Source: Saxidomus purpurata
Taxonomy: Eukaryota > Mollusca > Bivalvia > Venerida > Veneridae
Length of the DNA stretch: 64,000 bases
Direction of reading: 5' to 3'
NCBI GenBank assembly: GCA_022818135.1
Contig: JAFMSR010000018.1
Coordinates: 19,954,595 to 20,018,594 of the forward strand
Shown here: positions 1-12,041 of the stretch, piece by piece
Position numbering within the stretch: position 1 is the stretch's first letter
Layout of the letters: every line of letters begins with the position of its first letter
Notes under the pieces: generated by a model
What the model was told of the DNA's origin: nothing
Databases searched by the model: none
Seen by the model: the letters and a program-made list of their open reading frames with translations, nothing else
Program-made: the position numbers and the translations under genes

Positions 1-1177
1 TGTGCCTGGCTTCCTCCTTGAACGATGCTGAGTTTGATTATTGATTATTAACGATTGATTTTCTTTTGTCGATCTCAGACAGACCTAGTCTCGTACGCCT
101 ACATTTTTTTGCATTTACAATTGTATATATTTTATCTACGACTTAGGTGTCTGTATGCCAGCACACTCAACACACTCAAGTGTATTGTTTAGACATCCCA
201 ATCAGTGTGTCTATTTACTAGTATATGACTGTGAGACATGATATTAAGTTAGTGTGCCACTGAGTGTTTCGTTCATTTTCTCTAACAATGAACACATCGT
301 GTCATATTTGAGCTCGGGTATACAAGAATTTAGAAGACGGATTTATTGTAGATCCCTGTTTTTTTTAAGGCCTTCTTAAAGATTATATGTCTGTGGATCT
401 ATTTGCATGCATGACGTGAGGTAAACAGAGTGACAGGATTGATGCAACGTTAGTTGATTTTATCTGAAATTATGACTGTCGATAAAGTAAGTAAAAGTAA
501 CGATCGGGCTGGTAGTTTGCATATTTAAGTATATATATAGACATCTATCCTATCGTTATTTTCATGTAAAGCCTTTACCAGTGCTAAGCAATTATCTAAC
601 TCCAAAAATCATGTTTTGAGCTTATTGCTTTGAGTATCAATTTGTACATAATAGTACGTTGATTTTTCTAAAATCATTTCTTAACCTAGTGTATATTGTT
701 TTCAGTTAAACACCCATTAGGTAAAAGTATGACAAGATGCGATCTGATCTGACCGATCTGCATAACAATGTTACAGTACTAATTGTTTCGTTATGGAATT
801 ACCGTTACGTGTAATGTTCACTAAACTTTAATAAAAATCGTTTGAATTGTTTATATCAAATCTTACTCCATATTAATGTATTTGAAATAGAAAACACGCA
901 ATATTTCTATCATTTCACCATTTATTCGGTCTAAAACATTTTATGGCGAGAACATTTGCTAGTGATAATGTCAGACATCACATTAAAAGGTGTATATACT
1001 CTAGTAAATCAATGTTTATGTCATAAACTACCGTATCTTATAGAAGTTTTGATATCACAAATTATTTATTTTTATTTTTTCAGAATGTTTTTAATAAGTT
1101 TCATTATTTGTTAATGTTTATCAAACAACTAATTTAAAACTCTTTATTAAAGAGAACACACTCCTGATTTTTATCAG
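1..1177. other. AT-rich DNA, nothing recognised
   Basis: I see no gene, RNA gene or clear repeat boundary in this stretch. It has ordinary AT-rich composition with no long open frame. It precedes the first copy of the duplicated module that begins at 1178. Confidence 0.5.
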
Positions 1178-1279
1178 AAACGGTTGTACTTTTTAACGAC
1201 ATCTTCTGGAATTATTCTTCGTTATCTTATTGCCGAATTAAACGTTTCTCCGACACATTCTGCAGCTGTACTAACTTAA
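1178..1279 (+). pseudogene. Candidate terminal-exon-like module, copy A
   Basis: An acceptor-like TTTTTATCAG is followed by an open frame of 33 codons starting KRLYFLTT. The frame then stops close to a GCAGCTGTA motif at 1262. The same start (CAG followed by AAACGG or AAGCGA) and the same GCAGCTGTA plus CTGTATCTT block recur at 8.07 kb and 16.02 kb, where the frame continues as KQLYxLKxCIL. In copy A the GCAGCTG block is out of register with that frame. This may be the decayed last exon of a tandemly duplicated gene. It may equally be duplicated noncoding DNA, because the flanks appear about as conserved as the frame. Confidence 0.2.
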
Positions 1280-2448
1280 AACCTGTATCTTAAGCAATTG
1301 ACTTGTGAGATTAATTGGTGGAATTACCGCAATGCAACGGTTTGTTGGCAATAATTGCAGGCACAAACAAGCAGTTGGAAATTGACTGTGAAAGGTTTAC
1401 GTACAGTATTTTTGAACTGGTAAAGCTATTGCAAAAATCTTATATATTACATTATATTGCTCTCAACAAATACAACATGTAATTCATTTACTGCATAAAA
1501 ATCATTTATTTGATATTTTGCTGAATCACCACGTTTGCTTTTGAATGAAATTACAAGTCGTGCTTAAACATTACGCTTAGTAACGTTTTTAGGCAAAGTC
1601 ATCAGTTATGTTGAGGGCGTGTTTATACTTTTGCCTTTAATGAAGTTTTGAAATGAAAATAGAATTAAAGGGAATACATTTGTTAATTGCTAATTAAAGA
1701 ATTAGTTACAATCATGTACAGTCGTCTTGAGGGTTTTCCTTGAACGTACTAAGATATCGAGCACTCAATATAAAAATGTGGTCGCATCTTTCACATCTCT
1801 CCTGATATTCCGATTGTCTTAGGGGAAATGATTGTCTTATTTACAAGCTTAGAAATAACACTCTTCTATTTACGCCTACATATCGAATCTAGAGCATGCC
1901 ATTTTCGTAAGAGGTTTTACAAAATCTTAAGACGTATACAGTTGATCGATGTTTAAACAAATTACATTTAATCTATTCTTCATTTAAAGCAAAAACAAAC
2001 ATATGAAAAATATTTTAGTAACACGTATAATATTGTGGTCTAATTTTTCTGAGAGAAAATAGAAAGTTAAGACTTATTTATGGGTACACCAAAGCTGTCA
2101 ACTTTGCTTCGTTCTTGATGTTTATTAGACGAAAGTAACAATCTTAACTTCATGATCTGTCAGACTGTCAAGAAGGAGTTATATTATAAATGTTGTGGCC
2201 GTTTGATTGAAACAAAACATAAAAAATAACTTTTATGTACAACTAATGTCTGCTTAGTTACCCTTTTTGTACCCAATCTTTGTATGTAATTTTCTTTCTA
2301 GTGCTACATTATGACTTATTTTGAGTACCTGAGTTGAAACTAATTTTGTTTGAGGCTTATATATTATATATTACTATATATAATATATACAAGATGGCAT
2401 TATTTTTATGATAATTTCTTATTGCAGAAAAAAGTTCTATTCGATTTC

Positions 2449-2474
2449 AAACTAAACTAAACTAAACTAAACTA
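2449..2474. repeat. (AAACT)n microsatellite
   Basis: About five tandem copies of the pentamer AAACT follow an AT-rich patch of alternating TATA words at about 2360-2392. Confidence 0.9.
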
Positions 2475-2555
2475 TTTTGTCTTTCTGTCATTTTAAATGC
2501 CACGCACGTAGAAAGAAAAATAGGCCATATCTAAAAGAGAACTTGTAAACAGGTA

Positions 2556-2870
2556 CAGCCTCTGATTACATTAATCAGAGGTACTGTATCTCATTGAACA
2601 TATCTTTATCACCATTTTCTCGAACCGTGCTTTGTCATTAATGCTCACTAACATCCAGTTGTCGCATTGAAAAACAGCTGTTTGAGAAATCATCTCATTG
2701 GTACTTAAGCTATTAACTAAGACACATGATTATAGCTTAGCATATTTTCTTGATGATACATCCATCTTTTGAGCGTGTATACTATTACGGCATCCACACG
2801 TCACTTTCAGTCATCAACTATGTATTTGATAATGTGTGACTGAAAAAGTCAAATTTTATTATATAAAGTT
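2556..2870 (+). repeat. Duplicated module M1, copy 1
   Basis: This module carries GATTACATTAATCAGAGG, CTCGAACCGTGCTTTGTC, then AAGACACATGATTATAGC and a later TGTATTTGATA. The same series recurs at 23.53-23.85 kb and 30.18-30.46 kb, and more weakly at 17.64-17.86 kb. I see no reading frame shared by the copies, so it is probably flanking, intronic or regulatory sequence carried along by tandem duplication. A short inverted repeat (CCTCTGATTA/TAATCAGAGG) is embedded in this copy only. Confidence 0.6.
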
Positions 2871-2959
2871 AAACACTTGGCTCTGGAAAGCTTACCGTTA
2901 CTTTTGAAACATTTTACTGCATTTCCTGTTGCACCACATTTAATTCAGCGAGTTGCCTG

Positions 2960-4320
2960 TTACTATACAAACTTCCGCAAAGATAAAAATACAGAAACAA
3001 CAAGGTTTGTATGAGCCTTAAAAAGGTCAATAAAATAAAATTGAAACGTCGCCAGACTCACTTATATAACTGAACTGTGTCGCATATTTCTATCTTTGTC
3101 TTCAAATAACTTAATGATCTAATCTTAGATGTGACAGTTGGTTATGATAGGCAAAACACTGAAATAGCAGAGTGCCTCAAACAGAGAAAAGTAAATAAAA
3201 TGACAAAGAACTAAAATGTTATAAGGAGACATCACCAGCTGCAAGACATCAAACCATTCTTGATTTCATAATTACTGGTAATAACTCTTTTAACTACTAA
3301 ATATATCTAACTTCTCAGACTAATTGACAATAATTTGTATAGAAATCATTATAAGCATTTCTCTGTCAGTCGGAAATGCCTGGTAAAATAGAGTAGTTTT
3401 TCAGTGTAATTGCAATAAAAAAGAAGCACGTTTGAAACTCTTCGCGAAGGGGCATTGATATAGAAGATAGAAATGAGTCAACATTGTTTTGGAATATCAA
3501 TAACAAAATTATATTATTGTCAGTAACTTCATAATTCTATTCGAACGAAAACAATGTGATCCAGAAACCTCAGACATTATATTACATTTAGTGTGTTTTC
3601 TCATTTCACAGTCTTTGAGCACCGTGAATAATTGTGTTGTCGTTTTTGATTTGTTGTTTGTTTTGAGATTCATAAAAAACTTTATATTATTCATCGATTT
3701 AAATCCTTTCTTAACATTGCTATTGTTAAATATACAAACATATTTATATATAAGATTAAAAAATTATAAAACATCATGAGAGGTCTATGTATACGTTAAA
3801 ATAATCCTGTATGCAATTGGTGCATTGAAGAGATGTGTAACAACGATATTGAAACGTTGAGTCATTTATTTATATGCACAACGAGTCTTATCTAAATCAT
3901 GTTATGAGTTTGTTTTCGAACAGTAATGTGGTAACAATTCAATTCCATTATAGAAGTTAAATTTCGATTAAAATAACATTAATAAGTGGGTTGATATCAA
4001 AGGTTTAACTTTTCGACTGTGCGCTGAGTTTGATAAAAAGTGTAATTATTCCTTGTAAACTTTAATTGCAATCATGTGAGTAGCATATTTCTCTACTATC
4101 TTTAGTTGGTTTGTCAATATTAGTGTCTCAATTGTCTATCAATTTATTGAAAAATCTTACTTTTGATTGACCTGCATGAATGTAGAGATAAATGGCTGTA
4201 ACCAGCAATGATAACGTTGCGTTTGATATTGTAATCGCATTACCTTCTGGGGAATATGAATGATTTGATTATGTTTGTAGATATAGAATCGTGCATTATT
4301 TACACATTACATAGATATTT
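2960..4320. other. AT-rich DNA, nothing recognised
   Basis: I recognise no gene or bounded repeat here. The overlapping short open frames around 3.5-3.8 kb on both strands have no splice context or protein-like composition and look like chance. Confidence 0.5.
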
Positions 4321-4324
4321 GAAA

Positions 4325-4690
4325 GAATTTAGAACTAATTATAACGGTATTCTGCTTACTATCAAAGCTGCATCAACAAAGATAGTAATGAGTATAATAA
4401 CTCAAGAAACTCCAGTAATTTGACAGCTGTATTTGCATTCAAATACATCTTACAAATTAAGTTTTATGCATCAATTCTTTGTGTTAATTGCATCATAATT
4501 GCATGTTTGCTTTAATTCGAAGTAATAAAAGCAGTTTCTGGTTTTAGTTTTGGTTTAAACAGCTGTGTAAGACATTCGCATGTCAGAAAATCGCTTTTGT
4601 ATCTGTTATGGAAATAGATTTACTATTTTTCACATTAGAAACACTTCATACCACCTGATTTATTAGATAAAGTTTTATACATATCTACAA
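4325..4690 (+). repeat. Duplicated module shared with 9.9 and 13.6 kb
   Basis: GACAGCTGTATTTGCATTC near 4422 matches CAGCTGCACTTGCATTC near 13570 and a similar block near 9888. The later part (GTGTAAGACATTCGCATG near 4564, TTATTAGATAAAG near 4660) matches 13722-13830. The order and spacing are kept, so this is one piece of the large duplicated unit. No conserved reading frame was seen. Confidence 0.55.
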
Positions 4691-5086
4691 CACGTTAACT
4701 TTACTTGCGTTGAAAGTCTTGTAAGATACGAATGCGTATAACTACTACTCGAATGTTCTCAACATGCAGTGTAATCAGTGTAATTTCTAAACTCGTGACA
4801 GGGATAATATAATCGATGGTAGTCTGATAGTAACTGACCAATGTTTAAATAGAATGTGCAAGATAAAGACACTGCATTAATCAAACATTGAGTATTTAAA
4901 GTGAAGATACTAAAATTAGAAAAATTCAAATATGGAGTATCATACAGGCGGCTGTTTTGAATTTGTAATGTCATAGTGTTCTAATTGAATATTTACACAG
5001 TTACTAGTAATAGTGCTAGGTTAAACACAGTAGCTTTAAAATTAAAGGGGCCTGGCACGCTTGAATTTTTTTAACATACTAAAAAA

Positions 5087-5449
5087 AGACAAGGGAACCA
5101 ACACATGGTCGGGCATAATGTCGAGGTAAAGATTCCTACGGCTGAAATGAGTGTTAGACCGATGTATACTATCCAAAACTACATAACTCATTTAAAAGCA
5201 AATCGCTGTGACACATTTTACAATGGTATAAACTTACTTACCAAGTCGGCGATTAATCATCGCTACCTAAACTTCTTGTCAGACAAACAGTCGAGGTAGC
5301 GATCGAGTCTTAGACGCAATGTACACAATCCAAAACTATATAAATCATTTAACAGCAAATCGCCGGGATAATTTTCTTACTAACCAAGTCGGCGACTAAT
5401 CATCGCTACCTTGACTTTTTGTCCGACCTTGGAGTTGGTTCCCTTGTCT
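5087..5449. mobile_element. MITE with perfect terminal inverted repeats
   Basis: The element begins AGACAAGGGAACCAAC and ends GTTGGTTCCCTTGTCT, an exact 16-bp terminal inverted repeat, giving a 363-bp non-coding element. The interior contains two diverged direct copies of a block with GTCGAGGTA, a conserved ATCCAAAACTA, and ACCAAGTCGGCGA followed by TAATCATCGCTACCT, with a period near 180-190 bp. I could not settle the target-site duplication. The superfamily is not assigned. The short open frame inside (5105-5299) is not a gene candidate. Confidence 0.85.
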
Positions 5450-5609
5450 ATATATACCATCCCTTAAAATATATAAAAAAAACATTGTTACATGTACCTA
5501 CCAGACATTAATTCAATGTTTAAAACAATAAAAATTTTAAATACAACTATTCGCGTTCCGATATTAACCGGTTTTGCTTGTTTTAGGTTGTAGAATGTGT
5601 TATTTTCAG

Positions 5610-5787
5610 TGATCAGTGTCAATTTGATGGATTTCGTGCGTGCATTGAACACGGCCATATAAGAGCCGTGCTCGTGTTTAATAACCCTCGAGGCAAATAT
5701 TCTGGCAGCAAAATAAAAGAGTATTCACAACCTCCCACCCGAAGATTGAACAATTTATTGAGTTCAAAAGATATTGTCGCCTTTCAG
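5610..5787 (+). CDS. Candidate internal exon, family unknown
   Basis: A good acceptor (GTGTTATTTTCAG, ending at 5609) and a donor (TTTCAG/GTACAT at 5788) bound an uninterrupted frame of one split base plus 59 codons. The peptide begins DQCQFDGFRACIEHGH, continues with VLVFNNPRGKYSGSK and ends SSKDIVAFQ. Its composition is protein-like, with balanced charge, two Cys and few of the Ile/Tyr/Phe runs seen in chance frames here. If the donor is not used, the frame runs to a stop at 5896, so it could be a terminal exon. I do not recognise the family and no companion exon is identified nearby. A short inverted repeat (CACGGC/GCCGTG) lies inside. Confidence 0.4.
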
Positions 5788-6519
5788 GTACATTTTGTAA
5801 TCGACGTAGTTCAGCCGAATAACCATTTATTTTCTTTCTGCAAAAGAAGTGGATTAGACACGAGAATACATAAAGCATTTTATCAGATTCCGAAGTAAGA
5901 AGTAACACAAATATTCATCCAAGCCAAACGGTCAACATACCACTATTTCAAGAACCAACATAGTTCATGGAACGCAGAATTTACTCCACGATACATTGTA
6001 CATATTTGCTACCAAATACAAGCCTTGATCCTAAACTTGTAGCTTATTTGTTATTGTATTTTGTTTTAAGGTAAATATAGATAAACAATAATTAATTTAC
6101 TTCATCGTGAGTGAACTCCCTTAATTGTGATGTCTGTGGAAAAAACATTTTTTTATTGGCTGTAATTTCTTAAAAATGTTTTTGGATATTTATAAACATT
6201 AAAGCACTTCGGCATTTCTAGGCCTTTAAACAAGCAATACATATATAATTCAATTATAGTTCTAGGGTACAACATTAATTTTGATGAATATAGATTAACA
6301 AACAAACTGCACACATATATTGGTTCTTCAATAAATTAAGAAACAGTTGGTGAATACAAAATGTAAAAACAGGTATTGTTTGAATATGTGGTATGTGATT
6401 TTGTTCATAAAAATGTCTTTTTGTTTTGACAGTGACACTGTTTGTCTTGTTTAACTGGAATAATAAGTGGGATGGCGTTTGTTAGAAAAAGTTCAGAAAA
6501 CCTGTATGCAGAATATCAA

Positions 6520-6790
6520 TAGAACCATATCACAGCGCTAGACGTCAAGTAAATCACTGATTGTTTTCGTCATCCACTACGTTAAATAAAACTAGCGCCA
6601 GCAACGCATAGTCCGAATCGCGAGATACGGTGACCTCATTTCTTGAAAATGCCTGTTTTTCAAACCTGATTCTCGCACGAGCAAATTGACAAGCGGAAAA
6701 TTAACGATAGCTATCACTTGCGTACTTCACAACCGTTTGTACATCTTGTTACAAAAGCTCATTAAAGATCACAATTTAAGTTCGTTAAGA
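6520..6790 (+). repeat. Duplicated block shared with 38.96-39.22 kb
   Basis: CAGCGCTAGACG, GTGACCTCATTTCTTG, AAAATGCCTGTTTTTC and TTAACGATAGCTATCAC match, in order and with similar spacing, a block at 38.96-39.22 kb (GAGCGCTAGAGG, ATGACCTTACTTTTGG, TTGCCTTTTGAC, TTAACGATACCCAGCAC). This links the two ends of the large duplicated region. No shared coding frame was noticed. Confidence 0.5.
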
Positions 6791-6901
6791 GCATGTATCT
6801 ATACTTGTTGACAGTGTTTCTATAAAATGCCAGTTGCTTCTTCATTTTTAGGATGCTACTTTACACAGGCAAGTAATTTATCAAAGACGAAAGGAGAAGC
6901 A

Positions 6902-7231
6902 TACCCTACAACCCATAGCTCTTACGGGCCTTGCGGTGTTCCAAATCCGCATTGACATCGTGCGATGCCCGCACGAGCTCTACCGGGGCCCTTGCGATGT
7001 TCGTACGGAGCATTTGCGAGCATTCCAGACTTCCAAAATTTCTACGAGCTAGTCTAGGGTACTCGGTAGCTCGGTGAAACATTTTCCGAGTCCCCGAGTC
7101 CTTTACGAGTTCAAACATTCCGTGAGATGCTTACAAGAGTCAAGGATGTCCGTACGGACACCGAGCGATTTTGGAAAATTCGAGTGAAACCCTATTCGTA
7201 CGGAGCTCGTAGCGTAAATGTTACCAGGGTA
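6902..7231. mobile_element. GC/CpG-rich MITE-like element, TA-flanked
   Basis: A block of clearly higher GC and CpG content interrupts AT-rich DNA. Its ends are TACCCT and AGGGTA, with imperfect further complementarity (CATAGCTCTTACG near the left end against TTTACGCTACG on the reverse of the right). A TA target with CCCT/AGGG ends is the simplest reading. Variants of CGTACGGA recur internally (near 6999, 7150 and 7199). It has no coding capacity beyond a 70-codon minus frame. High CpG compared with its surroundings suggests a younger insertion or a different methylation history. Confidence 0.6.
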
Positions 7232-7489
7232 TAATTGAACGGTTTCTTTTTAAATTATGTTTCAAATGTAAATAAGTTAAGCTCACATTTTTAAAAGTAG
7301 AAGATCGTTTATTACAGGTAATCGATATTAAAACGCATATCAAAAATGTTCCATACTGATAAAAATGGTTCGCAACAAAAGACATATTTTATTTTCAGTT
7401 TCGTCATGTTCTATTAAGACCTAAACTTAGAAATGTACGTCATTAGCATAACAAATTTAATTCACAAATTACATGATTCGTTTCGTATG

Positions 7490-7560
7490 TATTGATTGTA
7501 ACCAGTTTGAGATTCAATTAAGGAAGCTAACGTGTACCAAGAAATGACCAGCAGGTGTCA
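7490..7560 (+). repeat. Duplicated module shared with 19.87 kb
   Basis: TTGATTGTAACCAGTT followed by AGGAAGCTAACG and AAGAAATGACCAGCA matches TTGATTGTAAGCAGTT, AGGAAAGCTGACG and GAGAAATGACCATCA at 19.86-19.93 kb. Downstream the copies diverge abruptly. Here an 80-codon frame follows (7555-7794). At the other copy a 59-bp tandem repeat follows. The frame is not preserved, so I do not call it coding. Confidence 0.5.
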
Positions 7561-8070
7561 TCGAATATCATTCTGACAACAAAATGTACAACAAAAACTT
7601 CAACAAAGGAAATATCTGTTACATGGCGAATAACACATGTTTTGAATATTACTTTACCACCGTTGTTAGCACATTCGTTTTACCGCTACCATAAAGAACC
7701 ATGGACGCAAAATACTACAACAGTTGTAAAAACAGACAGACACTTATATTACATTCTTCTGAAAGCTTCAAACGAGCAACAAAGGAGCACATGATAATTT
7801 TATAATTCTACTTCGCATGTCTTTGTTGTAGAAGATTCTTCTATCTGATCACTACTTTTGTTTCATATGATATGAAGACAGACATAACGAGATCTATAAG
7901 TTGCACCTGCTATATCTGTAAATCGATGCTAATTGTCAAAAAAGTAACAATGTTGTACATTAAGTCTTTTAGAGATATATCCGGTAGCTATAATTTCTCA
8001 GAAAGTATTTTCTCAAACTTATTTATGTGAAATAAACATTTCAGGATGAAAATATCATCCCTACACGCAG

Positions 8071-8217
8071 AAACGGATGCATCGTGCAGCAATAAATGTT
8101 ATCGGTATTCAACTTGTAAGTCTTCCCAATACTAAAATCTGCGAGCACATGAGAAGCTTGGACACGAAGCAGCTGTACGTACTTAAAGACTGTATCTTGC
8201 AGAGTATACTTATGTGA
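8071..8217 (+). pseudogene. Candidate terminal-exon-like module, copy B
   Basis: After an acceptor-like CCTACACGCAG the frame is open for 48 codons. It starts KRMHRAAINV, contains KICEHMRSLD and ends KQLYVLKDCILQ plus a few residues before TGA. The end matches KQLYYLKSCILQ in copy C (16.02-16.19 kb), which lies in the same frame relative to the shared CAG start. The middle diverges strongly in sequence and length. The 3' flank is also conserved (CATTACAATGG, CTGTTGAAGGGTTTCG), which argues for ordinary duplication rather than coding selection. Confidence 0.25.
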
Positions 8218-8489
8218 TTTATCAATGGAATTTCAACATTACAATGGCTTCGTTTATTCATTGCAAACACTTACAAGCCGTTTAGAATTGCCTGTTGAAG
8301 GGTTTCGTAAAGTTTTCTTCTGACAAATAAGAGTTTGTACAACTGTTTCATTTTTTTCATGTTACATTTATTTGTATCTATGTTATTTCTTTTTTTGCAA
8401 TAATAATGTGCATAAATTTACTATACATATTATTAAGTAAACAGGTCGTTAATCTTCTCGAAATACTTTTCCATTATCTATTCTGCGGA

Positions 8490-9930
8490 GTCAGTACATG
8501 TTTCCAAAAATACCACAATTCGTCATGCACATAATATTCATTTCCTCATTTCTGCTTTGTGAACGTGTTGACACAATCTTTCATTTCTTTTGAAAACATT
8601 CAATATGTATTATCTGTGTGACGTTTAACTGTACTAATAAACTTAAATATTGCGCATGTTGATATTTTACTCAGAGGCAGAAGTCACGATAATATTTACC
8701 ATGATTGACGTTATTGAAACTGATTAAAAAAATAAGAATTCCCAAGATATCGTTTCCATGTGTATAGCCATTAACGTGAAACTTATACCTTTGTAATATT
8801 TAGACATGTCTGTACAGAAGGCGATGTATTTACGCAACCATAAATGGCCGGTTTGAATGCTCTTGTATATACGAAATGAACAGTAGTTTGAATCATCTGA
8901 CACTTCTCCTGACATTCTAATTACCTTGGGGGCAATTAATGTTCTTATCCTCAATTTGAGAAAGAACGATCTGACTTCTATTTACACCAACTCCTCGAAT
9001 CTTCCGAATGTCATTTCCGAAAGAAAGAGGTGTCAGTGCATTTAAAAAATATGCCGTTTAGTGCTAAAATACAAGTAAGTATTTTTCACCATTGTTAAAG
9101 CGAAGACATAGCTATTCAACTAGCATCTCTCATCTTTTAGAGGGTTAGTTTTTGTCTTTTCCTAGTAGGAGGGATGAGATACATGTAATTCACACTTTGT
9201 CTAAGCAGTCAGTAAATAAGTTTCAAATTTGATTTGTAAAATGAACATTCTGTAAATGTGTCATTATAACAGGTTGTCATTTTGTTTAGAAGTGTCAGGT
9301 TACATATGATGCAAAGCAACTAGACTGTGAAGCGTTACGCAGCAAGTCCCAAGAGTGTTTTAATGCCATTAAAATAATTCAATTAACTTATGATATGTAT
9401 ATACCCGGATTTTAGCTTGATTAAACTTTGTCATTAAGGGGTCATATGCAAATGGTGATGTCTTGACTTTGCAATATGTTTTAAATTGTATAAACCAAGG
9501 TAACATGCTCCTGTTTGACACCCGGACTCCCAGGGAGACATACAAGCTGAAAACAGGATATCAAACAAACACAAAGCTTTTATTCCTATAAGCATATGAA
9601 AACGAAATATTATTTAAGTAATTAAAGTAGTTGGATATTCAGTCGATTACACACACTACATGCACACAATAATTATACGTTCTGTCTATCGTAGGTGTTA
9701 ATTACTTTGCACAGCGATTCAGTAATTAAATGTCATGAAATATGAATAACTTGTCATGAACATTTCAAAAATTATTGAACTGTACATTATTTACGCGCTA
9801 TGCATGACCAAAAGGATGAAGTAGCAATGAATGTTTGATACCAATGTTGCAAACGTAACTTCAGATATTAGAAATTGTAATTTAAGCTGCACTTGCATTC
9901 AAAATGCATCTACCAAAGTATGTTTTTTAT
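8490..9930 (+). repeat. Direct duplication, left copy (uninterrupted)
   Basis: This 1.4-kb block has three segments: alpha 8.50-8.83 kb (TGCACATAATATTCAT, AATATTGCGCATGTT, CATGATTGACGTTAT), beta 8.90-9.46 kb (CTTCCGAATGTCATTT, GATGCAAAGCAACTAG) and gamma 9.49-9.93 kb (TGTTTGACAC, CGATTACACACACT, GATATTAGAAATTGTAA). All three recur in order at 9.98-13.62 kb, where they are separated by insertions. This copy can be used as an approximate empty-site reference. Several short frames inside show no conservation between the two copies. Confidence 0.8.
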
Positions 9931-10379
9931 ATAGCGTCATGGACTAATTGCTTTATATTTGTCTGTTACGTAATGCCGAGCCAGTACATGTTAAAACTTT
10001 CAAAATTTGCACATGCACATGATATTCATAACTTCTGCTTTGTGACCATTTTGTCACAATCTTTTATTTATTTTGAAAACATTTAATATTTATCTTTTGT
10101 TGAAGGTTTCAGATGCACTAATAAACTAAAATATTGCGCATGTTACAATTTTATTCAGAGGCAAAGGTCTACGCCTCGATATTATTCATGATTGACGTTA
10201 TATAAACTAACTAAGAAAATGAGAATTCCTCCTAATTTCGTTTCAATGTGTTTAGTCATTCACGTAATACTGAATATATTTATTTATACCCTAGAATATT
10301 AAGACATGACTGCACAATTCGATTTCTAGGCCATACGTGTTTTTGTACTTTTAAAATAGGCTCCAGTGCCGAGGTAAGT

Positions 10380-10560
10380 CGGGTCAATAAATTTTAAAAT
10401 ATACCAGTAGTTTTGATATGAGGTTATAACCGAGATCATATTAGAGCGTATAATAGGTTCGTTTTACTTTAAAGTTATTGGTTCGAGCCCAAGTATGACC
10501 ATGCATGTTTTCTTTAAGTTTCTTTATATGTCTCTTTATTTCCAATAGAAGGAAATAGTT
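10380..10560 (+). repeat. Possible tRNA-derived SINE relic
   Basis: A good B-box (GGTTCGAGCCC, 10480-10490) lies about 40 bp after TTAGAGCGTATAATAGG, which could be a decayed A-box region. There is no cloverleaf that I can fold, so this is not a functional tRNA. It lies in DNA absent from the 8.8-kb homologous copy, which fits a retroposed insertion. Confidence 0.4.
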
Positions 10561-11555
10561 TTGTGTTAGCTTACATGTACTAAGACGGGATGAAATGCAA
10601 ACGATGTCTTAACAATTTTGAACAACACAAACAACAGCTACGGAAACCATACAAATACTGCTGATGTCATAGCTGTTGGGAAAATATAGAAACCGCATAT
10701 GATTTCAATCAAATCAAAACGTTGGCTAGAGGGCATGATTTTTGGCTGATCCGGTGTGGGTGGTGGTGTGGTTTCTCCATTGGTTGGCAAAATCAAGTAT
10801 TTTGTCGATGGCGTCATTTCAAGCATTTTTCGCATAATTTACAGCAAAAATTCTGGGCTATTAAAATCACAATTTTGGACTTTAGTAATTGTTTCTTTCT
10901 TTCATTGAGATGTTACATTAGCATTTGACATTTCGATTATCAGGCTCGCAAATCACCCATTTTTCTTCTAAAAAGAGATCTACTAGGTGTCTTCCGAGGG
11001 GACGCGGTCGGCACCACTTTACAGGAAAAGGTCAAGGTGGCCCAATTTAAAATTCTGTGTACAATTATAGTGGATTTTTAAAACAAACCTCTGGGAATGA
11101 AGTTACCTTTAAGTTGTCATCGTCTTAATATGCTGAAGTCAATTCCCTTTTATTTAGACCCCTTTTATCAGGAAAACAAATGGCGGCGTAATTTTTTCTG
11201 TAATATTGTGCCAATTGCATGTCCTTTGTTGATATAACCACTGAAATTCCTATCTCCTTTTAGGGGAAAAATAGGCAATTTCCTGGCGTTATTTTATCAT
11301 ATTTTGCCTAACTATTTAGACTGAAGAAAAAATCTAAATATATTTTCTTTAAGATCAAAGCATGTCATGCGAAAGCGGACTTTTCCAGCTTTAATTCGTT
11401 TCATTCTAATATACATAACGAATCTTTTGCCGTGTTTTGTATCAACCACGTCTTGCCCATGAAGAGACTATAAGCACGATTAGAGTAAAAAGTTATAAAA
11501 GATCTTAAAAAACAACATGTAACAAATTTTATTAGCCTAGTAACGATTGTGTTCA
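10560..11555. other. Insertion of unknown type in the duplicated unit
   Basis: This sequence is missing from the homologous position near 8.85 kb. It includes a patch richer in GC near 10.72-10.80 kb (minus-strand frame with GETTPPPTPDQPK) and another near 10.99-11.05 kb (GAGGGGACGCGGTCGG). I found no terminal repeats and no recognisable protein domain. It may be more than one nested insertion. Confidence 0.4.
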
Positions 11556-12041
11556 ACAAATAAATTTGAGGAAGAAGGATCTTCTCTTTACGCCCACTCC
11601 TCGGATCTTCCGAATGTCATTTTTAAAAAGGGGTTTCAATACATTTTAAAAGAATGCCGCTGATTGAAAATGCGATACATTTTGAAAGAATGCCGCTGTT
11701 TTGAAAATACAACATTGTTTAAACAAAGGCATCGCTAGCATCTCTCACCTTTTAGATTGTTTACAGCTTTTATCATTTCCTCATAGGTGAAATTAGATTA
11801 ATGGAATGGAAACTTACTATTGACAGTCAGTAAATAAGTTTTAAATTTGATTTCTTAAATAAACATTCTGTAAATATAACATTATAACAGGTTTTCATTT
11901 CGTTCAAGTGTCAGGAAACACGTGATGCAAAGCAACTAGTGTGATTCAGCGCTACGCTGCTAATCTCAGGGGGTGTTGTAATACTTTTAAGCTATCAAAT
12001 ATAATACCTCTGATTTAAGCTTGATTAAACTCTGTCATTAA

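Noticed and set aside
7555..7794. 79-codon plus frame after a conserved module
   Set aside because: The homologous copy at 19.93 kb diverges into a tandem repeat at this point, so the frame is not conserved.
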